A stretch of 64,000 nt of DNA from Alteromonas sp. CI.11.F.A3 (GCF_032925565.1 NZ_CP136708.1:124001-188000); one strand, 5' to 3'; positions 33,527 through 44,771 are shown, counted from the first letter of the stretch. Notes: generated from the sequence alone by a model not told the origin. Numbers and translations: made by a program.

Positions 33527-35068
33527 ATGCAACTTAATTCCACTGAAATTGCTGAACTGATCAAGAAAAGAATTGAACAGTTCAATGTAAGCAGTGAAGC
33601 ACGCAATGAAGGTACTATCGTCGCAGTAACTGACGGTATTATCCGCATTCATGGCCTTGCCGATGTAATGCAAGGTGAAATGATTGAGCTTCCTGGAAGC
33701 CGCTACGCTATTGCACTAAACCTTGAGCGAGACTCTGTAGGTGCGGTTGTAATGGGTCCATATGCGGACTTACAGGAAGGCGTAAAAGTACAATCTACTG
33801 GCCGTATTCTTGAAGTACCTGTTGGTAATGCCCTACTAGGTCGTGTTGTAAACACACTTGGTGAGCCTATCGACGGTAAAGGCGCCATTGATGCAGCTGG
33901 CTTTGAGCCAGTAGAAAAGATTGCACCTGGTGTAATCGAGCGTCAATCGGTAGATCAGCCAATCCAAACTGGTTATAAGTCAGTTGATGCCATGATCCCA
34001 GTTGGTCGTGGTCAACGTGAACTTATCATCGGCGACCGTCAGTGTGGTAAAACCGCAATGGCAATCGACGCTATCATCAACCAAAAAGGTACAGGCATCA
34101 AATGTGTGTACGTAGCGGTTGGTCAGAAAGCTTCTACTATCGCTAACGTGGTACGTAAGCTGGAAGAGCACGACGCATTGGGTCACACCATTATCGTTGC
34201 TGCTTCTGCGTCTGAGTCTGCTGCATTGCAATACCTTGCACCATACTCTGGTTGTACTATGGGTGAATACTTCCGCGACCGCGGTGAAGATGCGCTAATC
34301 GTATATGATGATTTGTCTAAGCAAGCTGTTGCTTACCGTCAAATCTCATTGCTACTTAAGCGTCCTCCTGGTCGTGAAGCATACCCTGGTGACGTTTTCT
34401 ATCTTCACTCTCGTTTGCTAGAACGTGCTGCTCGTGTAAACGAACAATACGTTGAGCGTTACACAAACGGTGAAGTGAAAGGTAAAACCGGTTCACTAAC
34501 TGCGCTTCCAATTATCGAAACGCAAGCTGGTGACGTATCTGCTTTCGTACCTACCAACGTAATTTCGATTACAGATGGTCAGATCTTCTTAGAAACTGAC
34601 TTGTTTAACGCAGGTATCCGTCCAGCGGTTAACGCTGGTGTATCGGTATCTCGTGTTGGTGGTGCTGCGCAAACTAAAATCATCAAGAAGCTGGGCGGTG
34701 GTATTCGTCTTGCACTTGCTCAGTATCGTGAATTGGCGGCATTCTCGCAGTTCGCATCTGACCTTGATGATGCAACCCGTGAGCAACTTGAGCACGGTGA
34801 GCGCGTAACAGAGCTAATGAAACAGAAACAATATGCACCACTGTCTATTGCAGATATGGGCGTATCATTGTTCGCGGTTGAAAAAGGTTTCCTTAAGGAC
34901 GTTGAGCTTGGCAAAATCTTAGATTTTGAAGCGGCTCTTCATTCTTACATGAACAGCGAAAACGCTGACCTTATGAAGACTATCAACGAAACTGGTAACT
35001 TCAACGACGAAATCGCCGCTAAGTTAACTGACGCTTTGACACAATTTAAAGCGACACAAACTTGGTAA
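33527..35068 (+). CDS. atpA: F0F1 ATP synthase subunit alpha
   Basis: This 513-residue non-catalytic nucleotide-binding subunit of F1 has Walker [13 protein letters not shown] and the [20 protein letters not shown] region. The N-terminus [19 protein letters not shown] is standard. The length equals that of E. coli AtpA (513). It lies within the atp operon between atpH and atpG. Confidence 0.98.
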   Translation: MQLNSTEIAELIKKRIEQFNVSSEARNEGTIVAVTDGIIRIHGLADVMQGEMIELPGSRYAIALNLERDSVGAVVMGPYADLQEGVKVQSTGRILEVPVGNALLGRVVNTLGEPIDGKGAIDAAGFEPVEKIAPGVIERQSVDQPIQTGYKSVDAMIPVGRGQRELIIGDRQCGKTAMAIDAIINQKGTGIKCVYVAVGQKASTIANVVRKLEEHDALGHTIIVAASASESAALQYLAPYSGCTMGEYFRDRGEDALIVYDDLSKQAVAYRQISLLLKRPPGREAYPGDVFYLHSRLLERAARVNEQYVERYTNGEVKGKTGSLTALPIIETQAGDVSAFVPTNVISITDGQIFLETDLFNAGIRPAVNAGVSVSRVGGAAQTKIIKKLGGGIRLALAQYRELAAFSQFASDLDDATREQLEHGERVTELMKQKQYAPLSIADMGVSLFAVEKGFLKDVELGKILDFEAALHSYMNSENADLMKTINETGNFNDEIAAKLTDALTQFKATQTW

Positions 35069-35130
35069 TCAATGCAGCCGATGATGTGTAAACACCATCG
35101 GCTTCACGTTGAGTAATCGGAGAGATAGTC

Positions 35131-35991
35131 ATGGCCAGCGGTAAAGAGATTAAAGGTAAGATTGGGAGTATTAAAAATACTCAAAAAATTACCAGTGCAA
35201 TGGAAATGGTTGCTGCGTCCAAAATGAAACGGGCGCAAGAACGTATGGCCTCTGGCCGTCCATATGCGCAAAACATGCTAAAAGTGATTGGTCACATTGC
35301 TAACGGTAACCTTGAGTTCCGCCACCCTTATTTGGAAGAGCGTGAAGTTAAGCGAGTCGGCTACATTGTGATTTCCACTGACCGAGGCTTGTGTGGTGGC
35401 TTAAACAGTAATGAATTTAAGCTTGTCACTCAGGACGTCAAAAAATGGCGTGACCAAGGTGTAGAAGTGGACTTCGCTGCATTAGGTTCTAAAGCGTGCT
35501 CTTTCTTCAACCGTTTTGGTGGCACTTTGCTTGCTGCTGAATCTGGATTGGGTGATAAGCCGTCTGTGAGCGATGTAGTAGGTGTTGTACGCGTAATGCT
35601 TAAAGCTTACGACGAAGGCAAATTAGACCGAGTTTTCTTGGTATTTAATGACTTCGTAAACACCATGACACAGAAGCCTGTGATCAATCAGTTATTGCCT
35701 TTGCCAAAGTCTGAAGACGAAGAATATAAGCATCGTTGGGACTACATATACGAACCAGATCCAAAAGAAATTTTGGAAGCATTAATGGTGCGTTACATTG
35801 AGTCTCAGGTGTATCAGGGTGTTGTAGAAAACGCGGCGTCAGAACAAGCTGCGCGAATGGTTGCCATGAAGGCAGCAACCGACAATGCTGGTGACTTAAT
35901 TGATGAGTTACAACTGATATATAACAAAGCGCGTCAAGCTGCAATCACACAAGAAATTAGTGAGATTGTGAGCGGTGCCGCAGCGGTGTAG
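35131..35991 (+). CDS. atpG: F0F1 ATP synthase subunit gamma
   Basis: This 286-residue central rotor shaft of F1 has the conserved N-terminal helix ([20 protein letters not shown]) and C-terminal helix ([21 protein letters not shown]). These form the coiled coil inside the alpha-beta hexamer. The [11 protein letters not shown] segment is the family signature. It lies 62 bases after atpA and 33 bases before atpD. Confidence 0.98.
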   Translation: MASGKEIKGKIGSIKNTQKITSAMEMVAASKMKRAQERMASGRPYAQNMLKVIGHIANGNLEFRHPYLEEREVKRVGYIVISTDRGLCGGLNSNEFKLVTQDVKKWRDQGVEVDFAALGSKACSFFNRFGGTLLAAESGLGDKPSVSDVVGVVRVMLKAYDEGKLDRVFLVFNDFVNTMTQKPVINQLLPLPKSEDEEYKHRWDYIYEPDPKEILEALMVRYIESQVYQGVVENAASEQAARMVAMKAATDNAGDLIDELQLIYNKARQAAITQEISEIVSGAAAV

Positions 35992-36012
35992 GCAAAGGTT
36001 TCTAAAAGATAA

Positions 36013-37410
<1,398 letters not shown>

Positions 37411-37468
37411 TTATGTGGCTGACTCTGTCAGCCTATTAATATGCTAACGTACCTAATCAGGAGGTTCT

Positions 37469-37885
37469 ATGGCAGCAATGACAGTACATTTGGACGTAGT
37501 AAGCGCAGAAAAAGAAATTTTTTCTGGTCTTGTTGAAACGATTCAAGTGACAGGTAGCGAAGGTGAACTAGGTATACACCCAGGTCACGCGCCACTTATC
37601 TCTGCTATTAAACCTGGTATGGTTCGTTTGGTTAAGCAGTTCGGTGAAGAAGAATTAATCTACGTTGCTGGTGGTGTACTTGAAGTACAGCCTGGTAATG
37701 TCACCGTGCTAGCTGATACTGCGGTTCGTGCAGAAGATCTTGACGAACAAGCAGCAGAAGAAGCCAAACGACGTGCAGAAGAGCACATCGCCAACCCAGG
37801 CGCAGACTTTGATTACGCAGAAGCAGCTCAAGAGCTGTCTGAAGCTATCGCACAACTTCGCCTTATTCAGAAGTTACGCAAGTAA
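37469..37885 (+). CDS. atpC: F0F1 ATP synthase subunit epsilon
   Basis: This 138-residue subunit is part of the rotor and an inhibitor of ATP hydrolysis. The N-terminal beta-sandwich has the [22 protein letters not shown] signature, and the C-terminal helix-turn-helix ends in [10 protein letters not shown]. It has a strong AGGAGGTT ribosome site. It closes the operon and is followed by a terminator. Confidence 0.97.
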   Translation: MAAMTVHLDVVSAEKEIFSGLVETIQVTGSEGELGIHPGHAPLISAIKPGMVRLVKQFGEEELIYVAGGVLEVQPGNVTVLADTAVRAEDLDEQAAEEAKRRAEEHIANPGADFDYAEAAQELSEAIAQLRLIQKLRK

Positions 37886-37902
37886 TCTAATAGCTGTTTA
37901 TA

Positions 37903-37929
37903 AAAACCCGCCTTTTGGCGGGTTTTTTT
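37903..37929 (+). terminator. atp operon terminator
   Basis: AAAACCCGCC pairs perfectly with GGCGGGTTTT around a TTTT loop (37903-37926), followed by more T. Confidence 0.92.
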
Positions 37930-38083
37930 ATTTGAATTGATAGATAAACAGTGTAAATAAAAACGTCAATCGATTAACATAAGAATTGCTGAATATAATG
38001 ATTGTCTACGCAGATTGCGACTAATTGGTAGTAATACAAAAGCAGTCTGTCCGTATCCTTTCGTTAGTAGATACGATGGTTTT

Positions 38084-38998
38084 ATGAAAATAGCTCCTCC
38101 AACTAGTAAACCGCAACAGTTTATTGGCTTATTTCCTTTATTAGTTTTATTAGCGATACCGCTATTGAATATGTACTCGGGTGCTTTTTACTGGCCGGAT
38201 TCAGGTGATATGGCTGCACAGCGAAGCTTTAATTCTGCGGTAAGTATTTCGTTATTCATTGGGTATTTTTGGTTTGGCTTTCGTTACATTCATCAAAACG
38301 TAGCCAGCAGTTTAATTTCGCTATTGGTTAAAAAAAATCAGCTGGGTCAGTTTTCAGTACACAGACAAAAGCTAACAAAAGCGTTTCATCACCAAATTAT
38401 TAACTCATTAATAATTTCATCTATGTTTATGGTTGTATTAGCATTTTTAGGCGATGTTAGTAACGAAAGCTATAACATCAAAGGCATTTCATACATTGCC
38501 TCATTTGTTACTTTTAGCCTTCTCACTTCCCTATTTTTATTTCAAGTAAGATCGAATGTGACCTACCTGCTAAAACAGGTACTTCCAGGAACCAATAAGT
38601 CCTCTGACTATTGGGCATCTTTTAGTGTAATTACCAAGCTTTCTCTGACTAATGCCCTAATTGCCTTAGGCCTATTAACCGTTCTGCCAATATTTTGGTT
38701 TAACGTAACAGTGTCACCTTTGGAAGTGATAGCGGTGGTAAGTATGTCACTGTTAATTGTGACATATACATTCACGCCCTTATTGAAATTAAAATCGATT
38801 TTAAAACAGCAGAAATCTCGTACCTTAAAACAAGGGCAAAATGTTACGAACAATCACAACCGCGATGATAGGCAGCTAAAAGTGGTTCGTGCACCCAGTG
38901 AAGTATGCAACAGCAGTGATAAACTAAAAACAATAGCTGCGTTAATATTGGTTCCCGTGTCGTGGGGACTGGTATCAATGGTTGAAACCTTGATTTAG
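38084..38998 (+). CDS. Multi-span membrane protein of unknown function, paralogue 1
   Basis: This 304-residue protein has about six hydrophobic segments, with the last at the extreme C-terminus (IAALILVPVSWGLVSMVETL). I do not recognise the family. The ATG at 38084 is preferred to an upstream TTG at 38015, because it lines up with the start of its neighbour. It is clearly similar to the next gene. Both have a G-A-W-P segment (SGAFYWPDSGD), then RSFNSAV, GYFWFGFRYIHQNVASSLI and an L.QF..HR motif. A charged region of about 45 residues precedes the last membrane segment. The ribosome site is weak. Confidence 0.72.
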   Translation: MKIAPPTSKPQQFIGLFPLLVLLAIPLLNMYSGAFYWPDSGDMAAQRSFNSAVSISLFIGYFWFGFRYIHQNVASSLISLLVKKNQLGQFSVHRQKLTKAFHHQIINSLIISSMFMVVLAFLGDVSNESYNIKGISYIASFVTFSLLTSLFLFQVRSNVTYLLKQVLPGTNKSSDYWASFSVITKLSLTNALIALGLLTVLPIFWFNVTVSPLEVIAVVSMSLLIVTYTFTPLLKLKSILKQQKSRTLKQGQNVTNNHNRDDRQLKVVRAPSEVCNSSDKLKTIAALILVPVSWGLVSMVETLI

Positions 38999-39150
38999 CC
39001 CGTCAGCTTTACAGCTAGTCTTAAAAGGCGATAATTAAGCACTTTTTAAATTTGGTTTGCTCTTCCTATACCCGTATAATTCCCAGTTCAGCGTTCAGTA
39101 AACGCATATGTCCCCTTACCTATTTATTAAAATTAGCGATTAAAAAGACG

Positions 39151-40113
39151 ATGAAGTTCAGTGCTTACGAGAGTAACCGCAATGTAGTAAGTGTATGGGC
39201 GTACCCACTCTTCTTAGTGTTAATTTTACTACTTATTCATAATTGGACCGGCGCATTAACGTGGCCAGTTCTAGATGATGACCATCAACGAGATTTTAAT
39301 ACGGCGCTAGGCACTACGCTGCTTTCTGGTTTTTTTTGGCTTACGATTAGAAATGTGCATAAGAATGCGGCAAGTACGTTAATTGCAGTGTTAGTAAGCC
39401 TAGAAAAGCTAAGTCAGTTTAATCATCATCGCGGTGTGTTAGGTAGGCAGTTCGCAAGACACCTTATGTGGTCAACCTCGGTTGGGGTTATCATGCCGGT
39501 GGTCTATTTATTGTCAGAAGGGCTTGTGACACGGATAGATGAGGCAGAAGTACTTGTTATCGCACTCACATCCATCCCTTTTTGGTTATTGTTAACGCTC
39601 TTTATTTTACAGGTATTTAGCAACACTCATTATTTACAGAAGCTGGCATCAACAGAACATTCTGATTCTACAAAAGAGCTGAATTCGCTGCGTGAAATAT
39701 TCAACATGGCCCTGTCGAATACCTTAATTGCGGTTAGTGGATTTGCGTTAACACCAATTTTTTGGATCAACAAACCTGTTCCTTTCTTCGATATTGTGAT
39801 TCTCACCGTTTATGCCGGTTTGATTTCAGCGTATTTGTTTTTACCCATGATTATAGTAGCTAAGCGAATGCGTACCGTGTCAAACATCATCATGACAGAG
39901 CATGAAAGCGAAATTACTCAGTTAATTCGTCAGCAGGCAAATAGTGGCGTAAAGTCAACGCTAAGTAAGAAAATAGAGTCGATAGAGACCAATAAAGAAA
40001 CGTTACGTAGAATTCTAAGCAAACCCCAAAAGCTTAGATTACTTATGTGCATGATGCCTTTACCAGCCGCTTGGCTTGTCTTTCTATTTGTAGAATCCTT
40101 CTACTACGGGTAG
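39151..40113 (+). CDS. Multi-span membrane protein of unknown function, paralogue 2
   Basis: This 320-residue protein has about six membrane segments and is a tandem paralogue of the preceding gene. Shared elements are TGALTWPVLDDDHQRDFNTALG, seen in parts as WP and R.FN.A, then FFWLTIRNVHKNAASTLIAVLV, LSQFNHHRGVLG and FILQVFSNTHYL. As in paralogue 1, a charged region (about residues 255-295) lies before a final C-terminal membrane segment (MMPLPAAWLVFLFVESF). The ATG at 39151 follows AAAAAGACG. The function is unknown. It is followed by a GST gene 35 bases later. Confidence 0.75.
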   Translation: MKFSAYESNRNVVSVWAYPLFLVLILLLIHNWTGALTWPVLDDDHQRDFNTALGTTLLSGFFWLTIRNVHKNAASTLIAVLVSLEKLSQFNHHRGVLGRQFARHLMWSTSVGVIMPVVYLLSEGLVTRIDEAEVLVIALTSIPFWLLLTLFILQVFSNTHYLQKLASTEHSDSTKELNSLREIFNMALSNTLIAVSGFALTPIFWINKPVPFFDIVILTVYAGLISAYLFLPMIIVAKRMRTVSNIIMTEHESEITQLIRQQANSGVKSTLSKKIESIETNKETLRRILSKPQKLRLLMCMMPLPAAWLVFLFVESFYYG

Positions 40114-40148
40114 CTTATAGATTAAGCAGATTTCAACAGGAGAGTGAC

Positions 40149-40748
40149 ATGCTAATTTACGGTGATAAGCGCTCTGGTAATTGCTATAAATTACAGCTTT
40201 TACTGGCATTACTTGGGAAGGCATGTGAGTGGATTGATGTCGATATTCTTAAAGGAGAGTGCCGAACAGATGCGTTCCTAGCTAAGTCCCCCAACGGTAA
40301 AATTCCTATTCTAGAGCTAGATGATGGACGTGTGTTGTCTGAGTCTAACGCCATTATGCATTATTTAGCGTCGGGCTCTACGTTCATACCCACCTCACCT
40401 TTTACTTTTGCCACTTTACTACAATGGCAATTCTTCGAGCAATACAGTCACGAACCCTATATTGCGGTTGCGCGCTATATCAATCTTTATCTTGGCTTAC
40501 CTGATGACAGAAAAGCAGAATATGAGGCAAAGCAAGCCGGCGGCTATAGAGCGCTTGAAGTGATGGATAAGCAACTTAGTCAAACCCCGTTTTTGCTAGG
40601 TAATCATGTTTCGCTGGCCGATATCTCACTGTTTGCCTATACCCATGTCGCACACGAGGGAGGCTTCGATCTTGCTGCTTACCCAGCGATAAGAAACTGG
40701 ATAACACTGATTAAAGATCAAAAAGGGTTTATTCCAATGGATGCCTAG
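40149..40748 (+). CDS. Glutathione S-transferase family protein
   Basis: This 199-residue protein has the thioredoxin-like GST N-terminal domain (LIYGDKRSGNCYKLQLLLALLG; NGKIPILELDDGRVLSESNAI). An all-helical C-terminal domain follows (LLGNHVSLADISLFAYTHVA). The ESNAI motif is the usual glutathione gamma-Glu contact. The substrate is unknown. The start at ATG 40149 follows an AGGAGAGTGAC ribosome site; the frame is open further upstream but overlaps the previous gene. It is convergent with the DTW-domain gene, only three bases apart. Confidence 0.9.
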   Translation: MLIYGDKRSGNCYKLQLLLALLGKACEWIDVDILKGECRTDAFLAKSPNGKIPILELDDGRVLSESNAIMHYLASGSTFIPTSPFTFATLLQWQFFEQYSHEPYIAVARYINLYLGLPDDRKAEYEAKQAGGYRALEVMDKQLSQTPFLLGNHVSLADISLFAYTHVAHEGGFDLAAYPAIRNWITLIKDQKGFIPMDA

Positions 40749-40751
40749 GGG

Positions 40752-41333
40752 TTAGGTCTCTCGCTGGTGGGATTTTGGGCCTCTCCAATTATCTTGCATG
40801 GCCTCTTGTAACTTTATGAAAGGCTGAGTATCAATATTATATAGTGTGTTTAATGTATAGGCAGTTGCTTCAAGAGTTGATAACCCTTCACGAATTCGAG
40901 TATGCCTTATTCTATATTGTGTAGCGGGGGCGTGCTCGAAATGAAAGCTCGGTATAGACGATAACCATGGAAATTGTTGTAACACAGCGTAAGCTTGCTT
41001 CCAGCTACCGTCTATGACCAATAGGGTTTGAAGCGCTGAAGTAATGTGTTCCCGTTGTGACTCAAGCGCAATACTGCTATCACTGGGATATAAGAGTGCA
41101 GTTGATTGAACACTGCATCTTGAAGCTAATGATTCCATTTCGCTAATATTATCAGTGGTAATTATTTCTACATCGTTAGCACAAAGCTTAATTAATCTCG
41201 CCGTGTTTTTAGCATTGGCAGATTCTTTAACGTGTTGAATTACAATAACCTTAATTGGTATTATAACCAACGATACCGCATCACAAATACAGGTGCTTGT
41301 AGGGTAATTGCACTGTTTACATTTAGCTCTCAT
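40752..41333 (-). CDS. DTW-domain tRNA-uridine aminocarboxypropyltransferase
   Basis: This 193-residue protein is of the DTW/TapT family, which forms acp3U on tRNA. The N-terminal cysteines (C5, C8, C15, C17) in CKQCNYPTSTCICD fit the zinc-binding head. The family's D-x-T/S-W motif appears as IDGSWKQAYAV, with Ser instead of the more usual Thr. The C-terminal LSTLEATAYTL is typical. Whether it modifies position 47 or another tRNA site cannot be told from sequence. It is divergent from the alkyltransferase-like gene. Confidence 0.87.
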   Translation of the reverse strand: MRAKCKQCNYPTSTCICDAVSLVIIPIKVIVIQHVKESANAKNTARLIKLCANDVEIITTDNISEMESLASRCSVQSTALLYPSDSSIALESQREHITSALQTLLVIDGSWKQAYAVLQQFPWLSSIPSFHFEHAPATQYRIRHTRIREGLSTLEATAYTLNTLYNIDTQPFIKLQEAMQDNWRGPKSHQRET

Positions 41334-41401
41334 AGTGTTGGTTTTTGAGAAAGTTCCTATTTTTAAAAAGTGGAAAATAGTTAGAATGGATAATATGCAT
41401 T

Positions 41402-41740
41402 ATGGTTAATGTAGCGATAAAATCCAAAATACTAAAAACGCTTTCAATTGTACCAAGTGGTTACGTAGTCAGCTATGGGCAGTTAGCAGACCTTGCAGGT
41501 TTGCCGGGTAAGGCTAGACTTGTAGGAAAGTGCTTAAAAGACTCTGATGTTACTACTCGATGGCATCGAGTTATAAGATCCGATGGAAAAATAGCATTTC
41601 CAGTAGGTTCTGAGCTAGCAGAAGAGCAGCGTGCATTGCTAGTGTCGGAAGGGGTCTTAGTTAAAAACCATAGAGTGAACATGAAAGTTTATGGGTGGAA
41701 GCCCAGTTTATATACTTTATTGGCTGAACTAGAAAAGTAA
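41402..41740 (+). CDS. Alkyltransferase-like protein (MGMT-related, no active Cys)
   Basis: This 112-residue protein has the MGMT DNA-binding fold ([30 protein letters not shown]). The alkyl-acceptor motif PCHR is replaced by RWHRVIRSDGKI, so the reactive Cys is Trp. This is the hallmark of ATL proteins such as E. coli YbaZ. ATLs bind O6-alkylguanine and flag it for nucleotide excision repair. It is short, lacking the N-terminal domain of full alkyltransferases. The HD-GYP gene follows 73 bases later on the same strand. Confidence 0.9.
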   Translation: MVNVAIKSKILKTLSIVPSGYVVSYGQLADLAGLPGKARLVGKCLKDSDVTTRWHRVIRSDGKIAFPVGSELAEEQRALLVSEGVLVKNHRVNMKVYGWKPSLYTLLAELEK

Positions 41741-41813
41741 TTTAACGTATTCATGTATGGCACATTTTATCACCAGTTGGTGTGGCGTTTTTTAAAGTGG
41801 TATCTCACTCATA

Positions 41814-43007
41814 ATGCTTAAAAAAATTACAATAAAAGACTTGAAACCGGGTATGTTTGTACATCAAATCCTGGAGCAGAAAGGTCAACTTTCAGTTAAA
41901 AGCCAAGGGCGAGTTACTTCGCAAGCTATTGCTGATGCTCTTAAAAAAAGGGGAGTGTTAACCCTTGTTGTCGATACTGACAAAGCCTTTAGCGTATCTA
42001 CAGGCGAAGCTGTAGCTGAAAAGGAAGCGCCGGTAAGCAAAAAAGTCGAAGAGAAAGCGCCTAAGGCAAGTCTTGAAAATGAATTGACCCGCGCAACTAA
42101 GTTGCACGTGCAAGGTAAGCGCATCCAAAAGCAGCTGCTTAACAGTGTTAAAAAAGCACAGCCTTTTGATAGCAGTATTCCGAAAGAATTTTCAGCAAAG
42201 TTGGTTTCCTCAGTAGACCGCAATCCCGATGCGTTATTGTGCCTGACGAAAATTCGTGAAAAGGACGATTACCTACTAGAACATTCTTTGAATGTTGCCA
42301 TCTTACTGGCTAACTTTGGTCGTCATTTAGGAATGTCCGAAAGTGAAGTTCAAGATCTCTCCTATTCGGGCTTTCTTCATGATCTGGGTAAAATTCAAAT
42401 ACCCGATGAAATTCTGCATAAACCTGGCCGTTTAACTGATGATGAAATGGACATCATGAAAGGGCATGTTAAACACGGTGTAGATTATTTAAATGAAACC
42501 GACCTAGATAAAGCGTTGATTAGAACGATTAGTGAGCATCATGAGCGCTTAGATGGTTTAGGGTACCCTATGGGCACTAAAGGTGAAAATATTAGCCGTG
42601 AAGGCCGTATGTTGGCTATTGCGGATATGTACGACGCGCTCACTGCAGATAGAGTTTACAAATCTGGCATGTCGAGTCAAAAAGCGTTTTCTATTTTACT
42701 CAGTGATGCGCCGTCTCGATTAGATTTACCGTTAGTACAGCAATTTATCAAATGCATGGGTATCTATCCGGTAGGAAGCTTAGTATTACTGTCTAATGAA
42801 CGGCTAGCTATGGTGATAGAGCAAACTGACTCGCCATTAGCGCCTAAAGTTAAGATATTTTACTCAGTTCGAAATGCACATTTTCTAGAGCCGAAAGATA
42901 TTGATTTAGCATCAGAAAAAAACGTTAAGGTTTCAAAAGCAGCTATTGCCGCTGATTATAAAATTGACGTTAATGCCTTTTTCGAACGCTCGGTGTCTAT
43001 TGGGTAA
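41814..43007 (+). CDS. HD-GYP cyclic-di-GMP phosphodiesterase
   Basis: This 397-residue cytoplasmic protein has an N-terminal DUF3391 domain (about residues 1-130, starting KKITIKDLKPGMFVHQ) and then an HD-GYP domain (about residues 150-310). The metal and catalytic motifs are intact: HSLNVAILL, FLHDLGK, HVKHG and SEHHERLDGLGYP (HHxRxDGxGYP). It is thus predicted to degrade cyclic di-GMP and favour motility over biofilm. The first ATG follows weak ribosome-site signals. A perfect hairpin (AAACGCGAC/GTCGCGTTT, 43057-43085) lies shortly downstream and may terminate it. Confidence 0.92.
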   Translation: MLKKITIKDLKPGMFVHQILEQKGQLSVKSQGRVTSQAIADALKKRGVLTLVVDTDKAFSVSTGEAVAEKEAPVSKKVEEKAPKASLENELTRATKLHVQGKRIQKQLLNSVKKAQPFDSSIPKEFSAKLVSSVDRNPDALLCLTKIREKDDYLLEHSLNVAILLANFGRHLGMSESEVQDLSYSGFLHDLGKIQIPDEILHKPGRLTDDEMDIMKGHVKHGVDYLNETDLDKALIRTISEHHERLDGLGYPMGTKGENISREGRMLAIADMYDALTADRVYKSGMSSQKAFSILLSDAPSRLDLPLVQQFIKCMGIYPVGSLVLLSNERLAMVIEQTDSPLAPKVKIFYSVRNAHFLEPKDIDLASEKNVKVSKAAIAADYKIDVNAFFERSVSIG

Positions 43008-43464
43008 AAGGCCTTAAAAATATTATAGGGTGTAACATAAGCTTCTACTGTCGTAAAAACGCGACTAAGTAAAAACGTCGCGTTTGTCTGTACCCCTTAC
43101 ATTCTGTACTGAGAATAAGCATCTGCAACATTTCTTTTATCTACCGCGTTTAGACTCTTCGTTCCTACACACTTATTAACGAGCTGCGTTGTAACACAGG
43201 GCGTTCCTGACCATGTACTACAAGCGGTCATTTAGCTTACGTTCAGTTAACTTCCCTTATAATACGCTTAACGTTTTTCGTTTATTGGCTACACTCTCGT
43301 TAAATAAAGAATGTGGAATACATATTGCTGCATACTACTAAATTTATTGGCGATTGATTGGTAACAACAAATTAGACGTGGCTCGAGTAGGTAATTGGAA
43401 AGTTTAAAAGTAAGTGTAAGCTCGTGTTCACCGTAACAATTAATAACGACGTACCGAGGATGTT
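43008..43464. other. Gene-free gap with one hairpin
   Basis: This 457-base gap between the HD-GYP gene and the OmpA-type lipoprotein gene contains a perfect 9-bp inverted repeat (43057-43065 with 43077-43085) lacking a strong T-run. I see no other convincing gene, RNA or regulatory site in it. A long leader for the downstream gene is possible. Confidence 0.5.
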
Positions 43465-44100
43465 ATGAAAAAGAAAATAGGAATAACTTTAATAGCGGCA
43501 TCTTTAGCTGTTGCAGGCTGTGCTAATGACCCTTCAAATTCTCAGAAAGGGGCTGCCATTGGTGCTGTCATGGGCGCATTGCTAGGTAAGGCAACAGGAG
43601 ATAACGATAAAAGTCGCTACGCGTGGGGGGCAGCGGTTGGTGCCATTGCGGGTGGCGCAATTGGTGGTTATATGGATAAGCAAGAAGAAGAACTTCGTAG
43701 TGAATTATCTGATACGGGCGTTCAAGTAGTTCGAGAAGGTGATAACTTACGTTTGATAATGCCGGGTGACATTACGTTTGCAACCGACAGTTCTTCTATC
43801 AGCCCTAACTTTAACCCAGTACTTCAAGATGTTGCCAAAGTAGTGAATAACTATGAAAAAACGGTACTGATGATAAAAGGCCACACTGACGACACAGGAT
43901 CAGAGCAGTATAACCAAGGGTTATCTGAGCGCCGTGCGGGTGCAGTTAGAAACGTGTTATTGAATTACGGCGTTAATTCAACCCGTATTACTACAGTAGG
44001 TATGGGTGAATATCAGCCTAAAGTGCCAAACGATACTGCTGCTAACAGGTCGATGAACCGCCGCGTGGAATTAGAGATTCAACCGCTAACGCAGTCATAA
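43465..44100 (+). CDS. OmpA-family outer-membrane lipoprotein with glycine zipper
   Basis: This 211-residue protein has a lipoprotein signal with lipobox VAGC (Cys at about residue 19). Two glycine-zipper stretches follow (GAAIGAVMGALLGKATG; GAIAGGAIGGYMD). The C-terminal OmpA domain (about residues 95-205) carries the peptidoglycan-binding pattern GHTDDTGSEQYNQGLSERRA and ends NRSMNRRVELEI. It resembles E. coli YiaD (219 residues) and would anchor the outer membrane to the cell wall. An ACGAGGATGTT ribosome site precedes the ATG. A strong terminator follows. Confidence 0.92.
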   Translation: MKKKIGITLIAASLAVAGCANDPSNSQKGAAIGAVMGALLGKATGDNDKSRYAWGAAVGAIAGGAIGGYMDKQEEELRSELSDTGVQVVREGDNLRLIMPGDITFATDSSSISPNFNPVLQDVAKVVNNYEKTVLMIKGHTDDTGSEQYNQGLSERRAGAVRNVLLNYGVNSTRITTVGMGEYQPKVPNDTAANRSMNRRVELEIQPLTQS

Positions 44101-44118
44101 TTTTAACAACGAGCAAAG

Positions 44119-44146
44119 AAAAAAGGGCCATTATTGGCCCTTTTTT
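44119..44146. terminator. Bidirectional terminator shared by convergent genes
   Basis: AAAAAAGGGCC and GGCCCTTTTTT form a perfect stem (44119-44146). The loop holds the stop codon (44131-44133) of the minus-strand SnoaL-like gene, so one element serves both genes. Confidence 0.9.
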
Positions 44147-44664
44147 CTATGTGATTTAATCTGTTCTGCAACGCTATCGGCTAGCGCATTCGGCACTGGG
44201 ATGGTTAGGTGATATTGGCTCACTTTCCATTCGTTGTTCTGAAGTACCAATACACCGGTTCCACGTGTCACGCCTAAACTTTTGTTGTCCAAAAGCTCAT
44301 CGAACCACGCCACATCTCGATTCTTTGAAAAATACACATGCCTTGAATGGGGAGTATATGTCCACCCCTGCCCTTTTGAAAAATGAGGTTGTGCGTATGC
44401 TTTAAAAGCACTAACGGTCCAGATCTCAGTAGCATCTGTACCAATAAAAACAGCGTCATTACTATACAAGGCGAAATAATCGTCGAAGTTTGCATCACTC
44501 GCTAATTGGTGTAGCGCATCAAGCACCTTATTTACTTTTTCTTCGGCTTCTAGCAAAGCTTTATCTTTTGTACTAGTTCGAGGTGCTATAGGTGAGGAAA
44601 CTACTTCTGCAGCAAAGGCATTTAAACAGCTTAGCAATAAAATGATGGTAACAGTTAAACGCAT
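44131..44664 (-). CDS. Exported SnoaL/DUF4440-like protein
   Basis: This 177-residue protein has a signal peptide (about residues 1-19, VTIILLLSCLNAFA-A). The rest looks like an NTF2/SnoaL-like cone fold of the DUF4440/DUF3225 kind. The patterns are LHQLASDANFDDYFALYSNDAVFIGTDATE, visible as DANFDDYFALY and DAVFIGTDA, and WKVSQYHLTIPVPN. Such proteins are often periplasmic and of unknown function. Its stop codon lies in the loop of the shared terminator. It precedes the lacI-type gene region but is a separate unit. Confidence 0.8.
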   Translation of the reverse strand: MRLTVTIILLLSCLNAFAAEVVSSPIAPRTSTKDKALLEAEEKVNKVLDALHQLASDANFDDYFALYSNDAVFIGTDATEIWTVSAFKAYAQPHFSKGQGWTYTPHSRHVYFSKNRDVAWFDELLDNKSLGVTRGTGVLVLQNNEWKVSQYHLTIPVPNALADSVAEQIKSHRKKGQ

Positions 44665-44771
44665 AAAGGTAGCTCCGAAAAGAGGTTGAAGGTTTCACAT
44701 GGAACAGTAAGATGCATTTATCTTAGAAAGAAATGATGCCATAAACCAGATTTATAATTTCGAGTGCGCCT

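Noticed and set aside
43057..43085. Hairpin after the HD-GYP gene as a strong terminator or RNA
   Set aside because: The stem is perfect but no U-run follows. I mention it in the gap entry without a separate terminator call.
44258..44272. GTTCCACGTG in the SnoaL-like gene
   Set aside because: Only ten bases agree with parS; the right half does not match.
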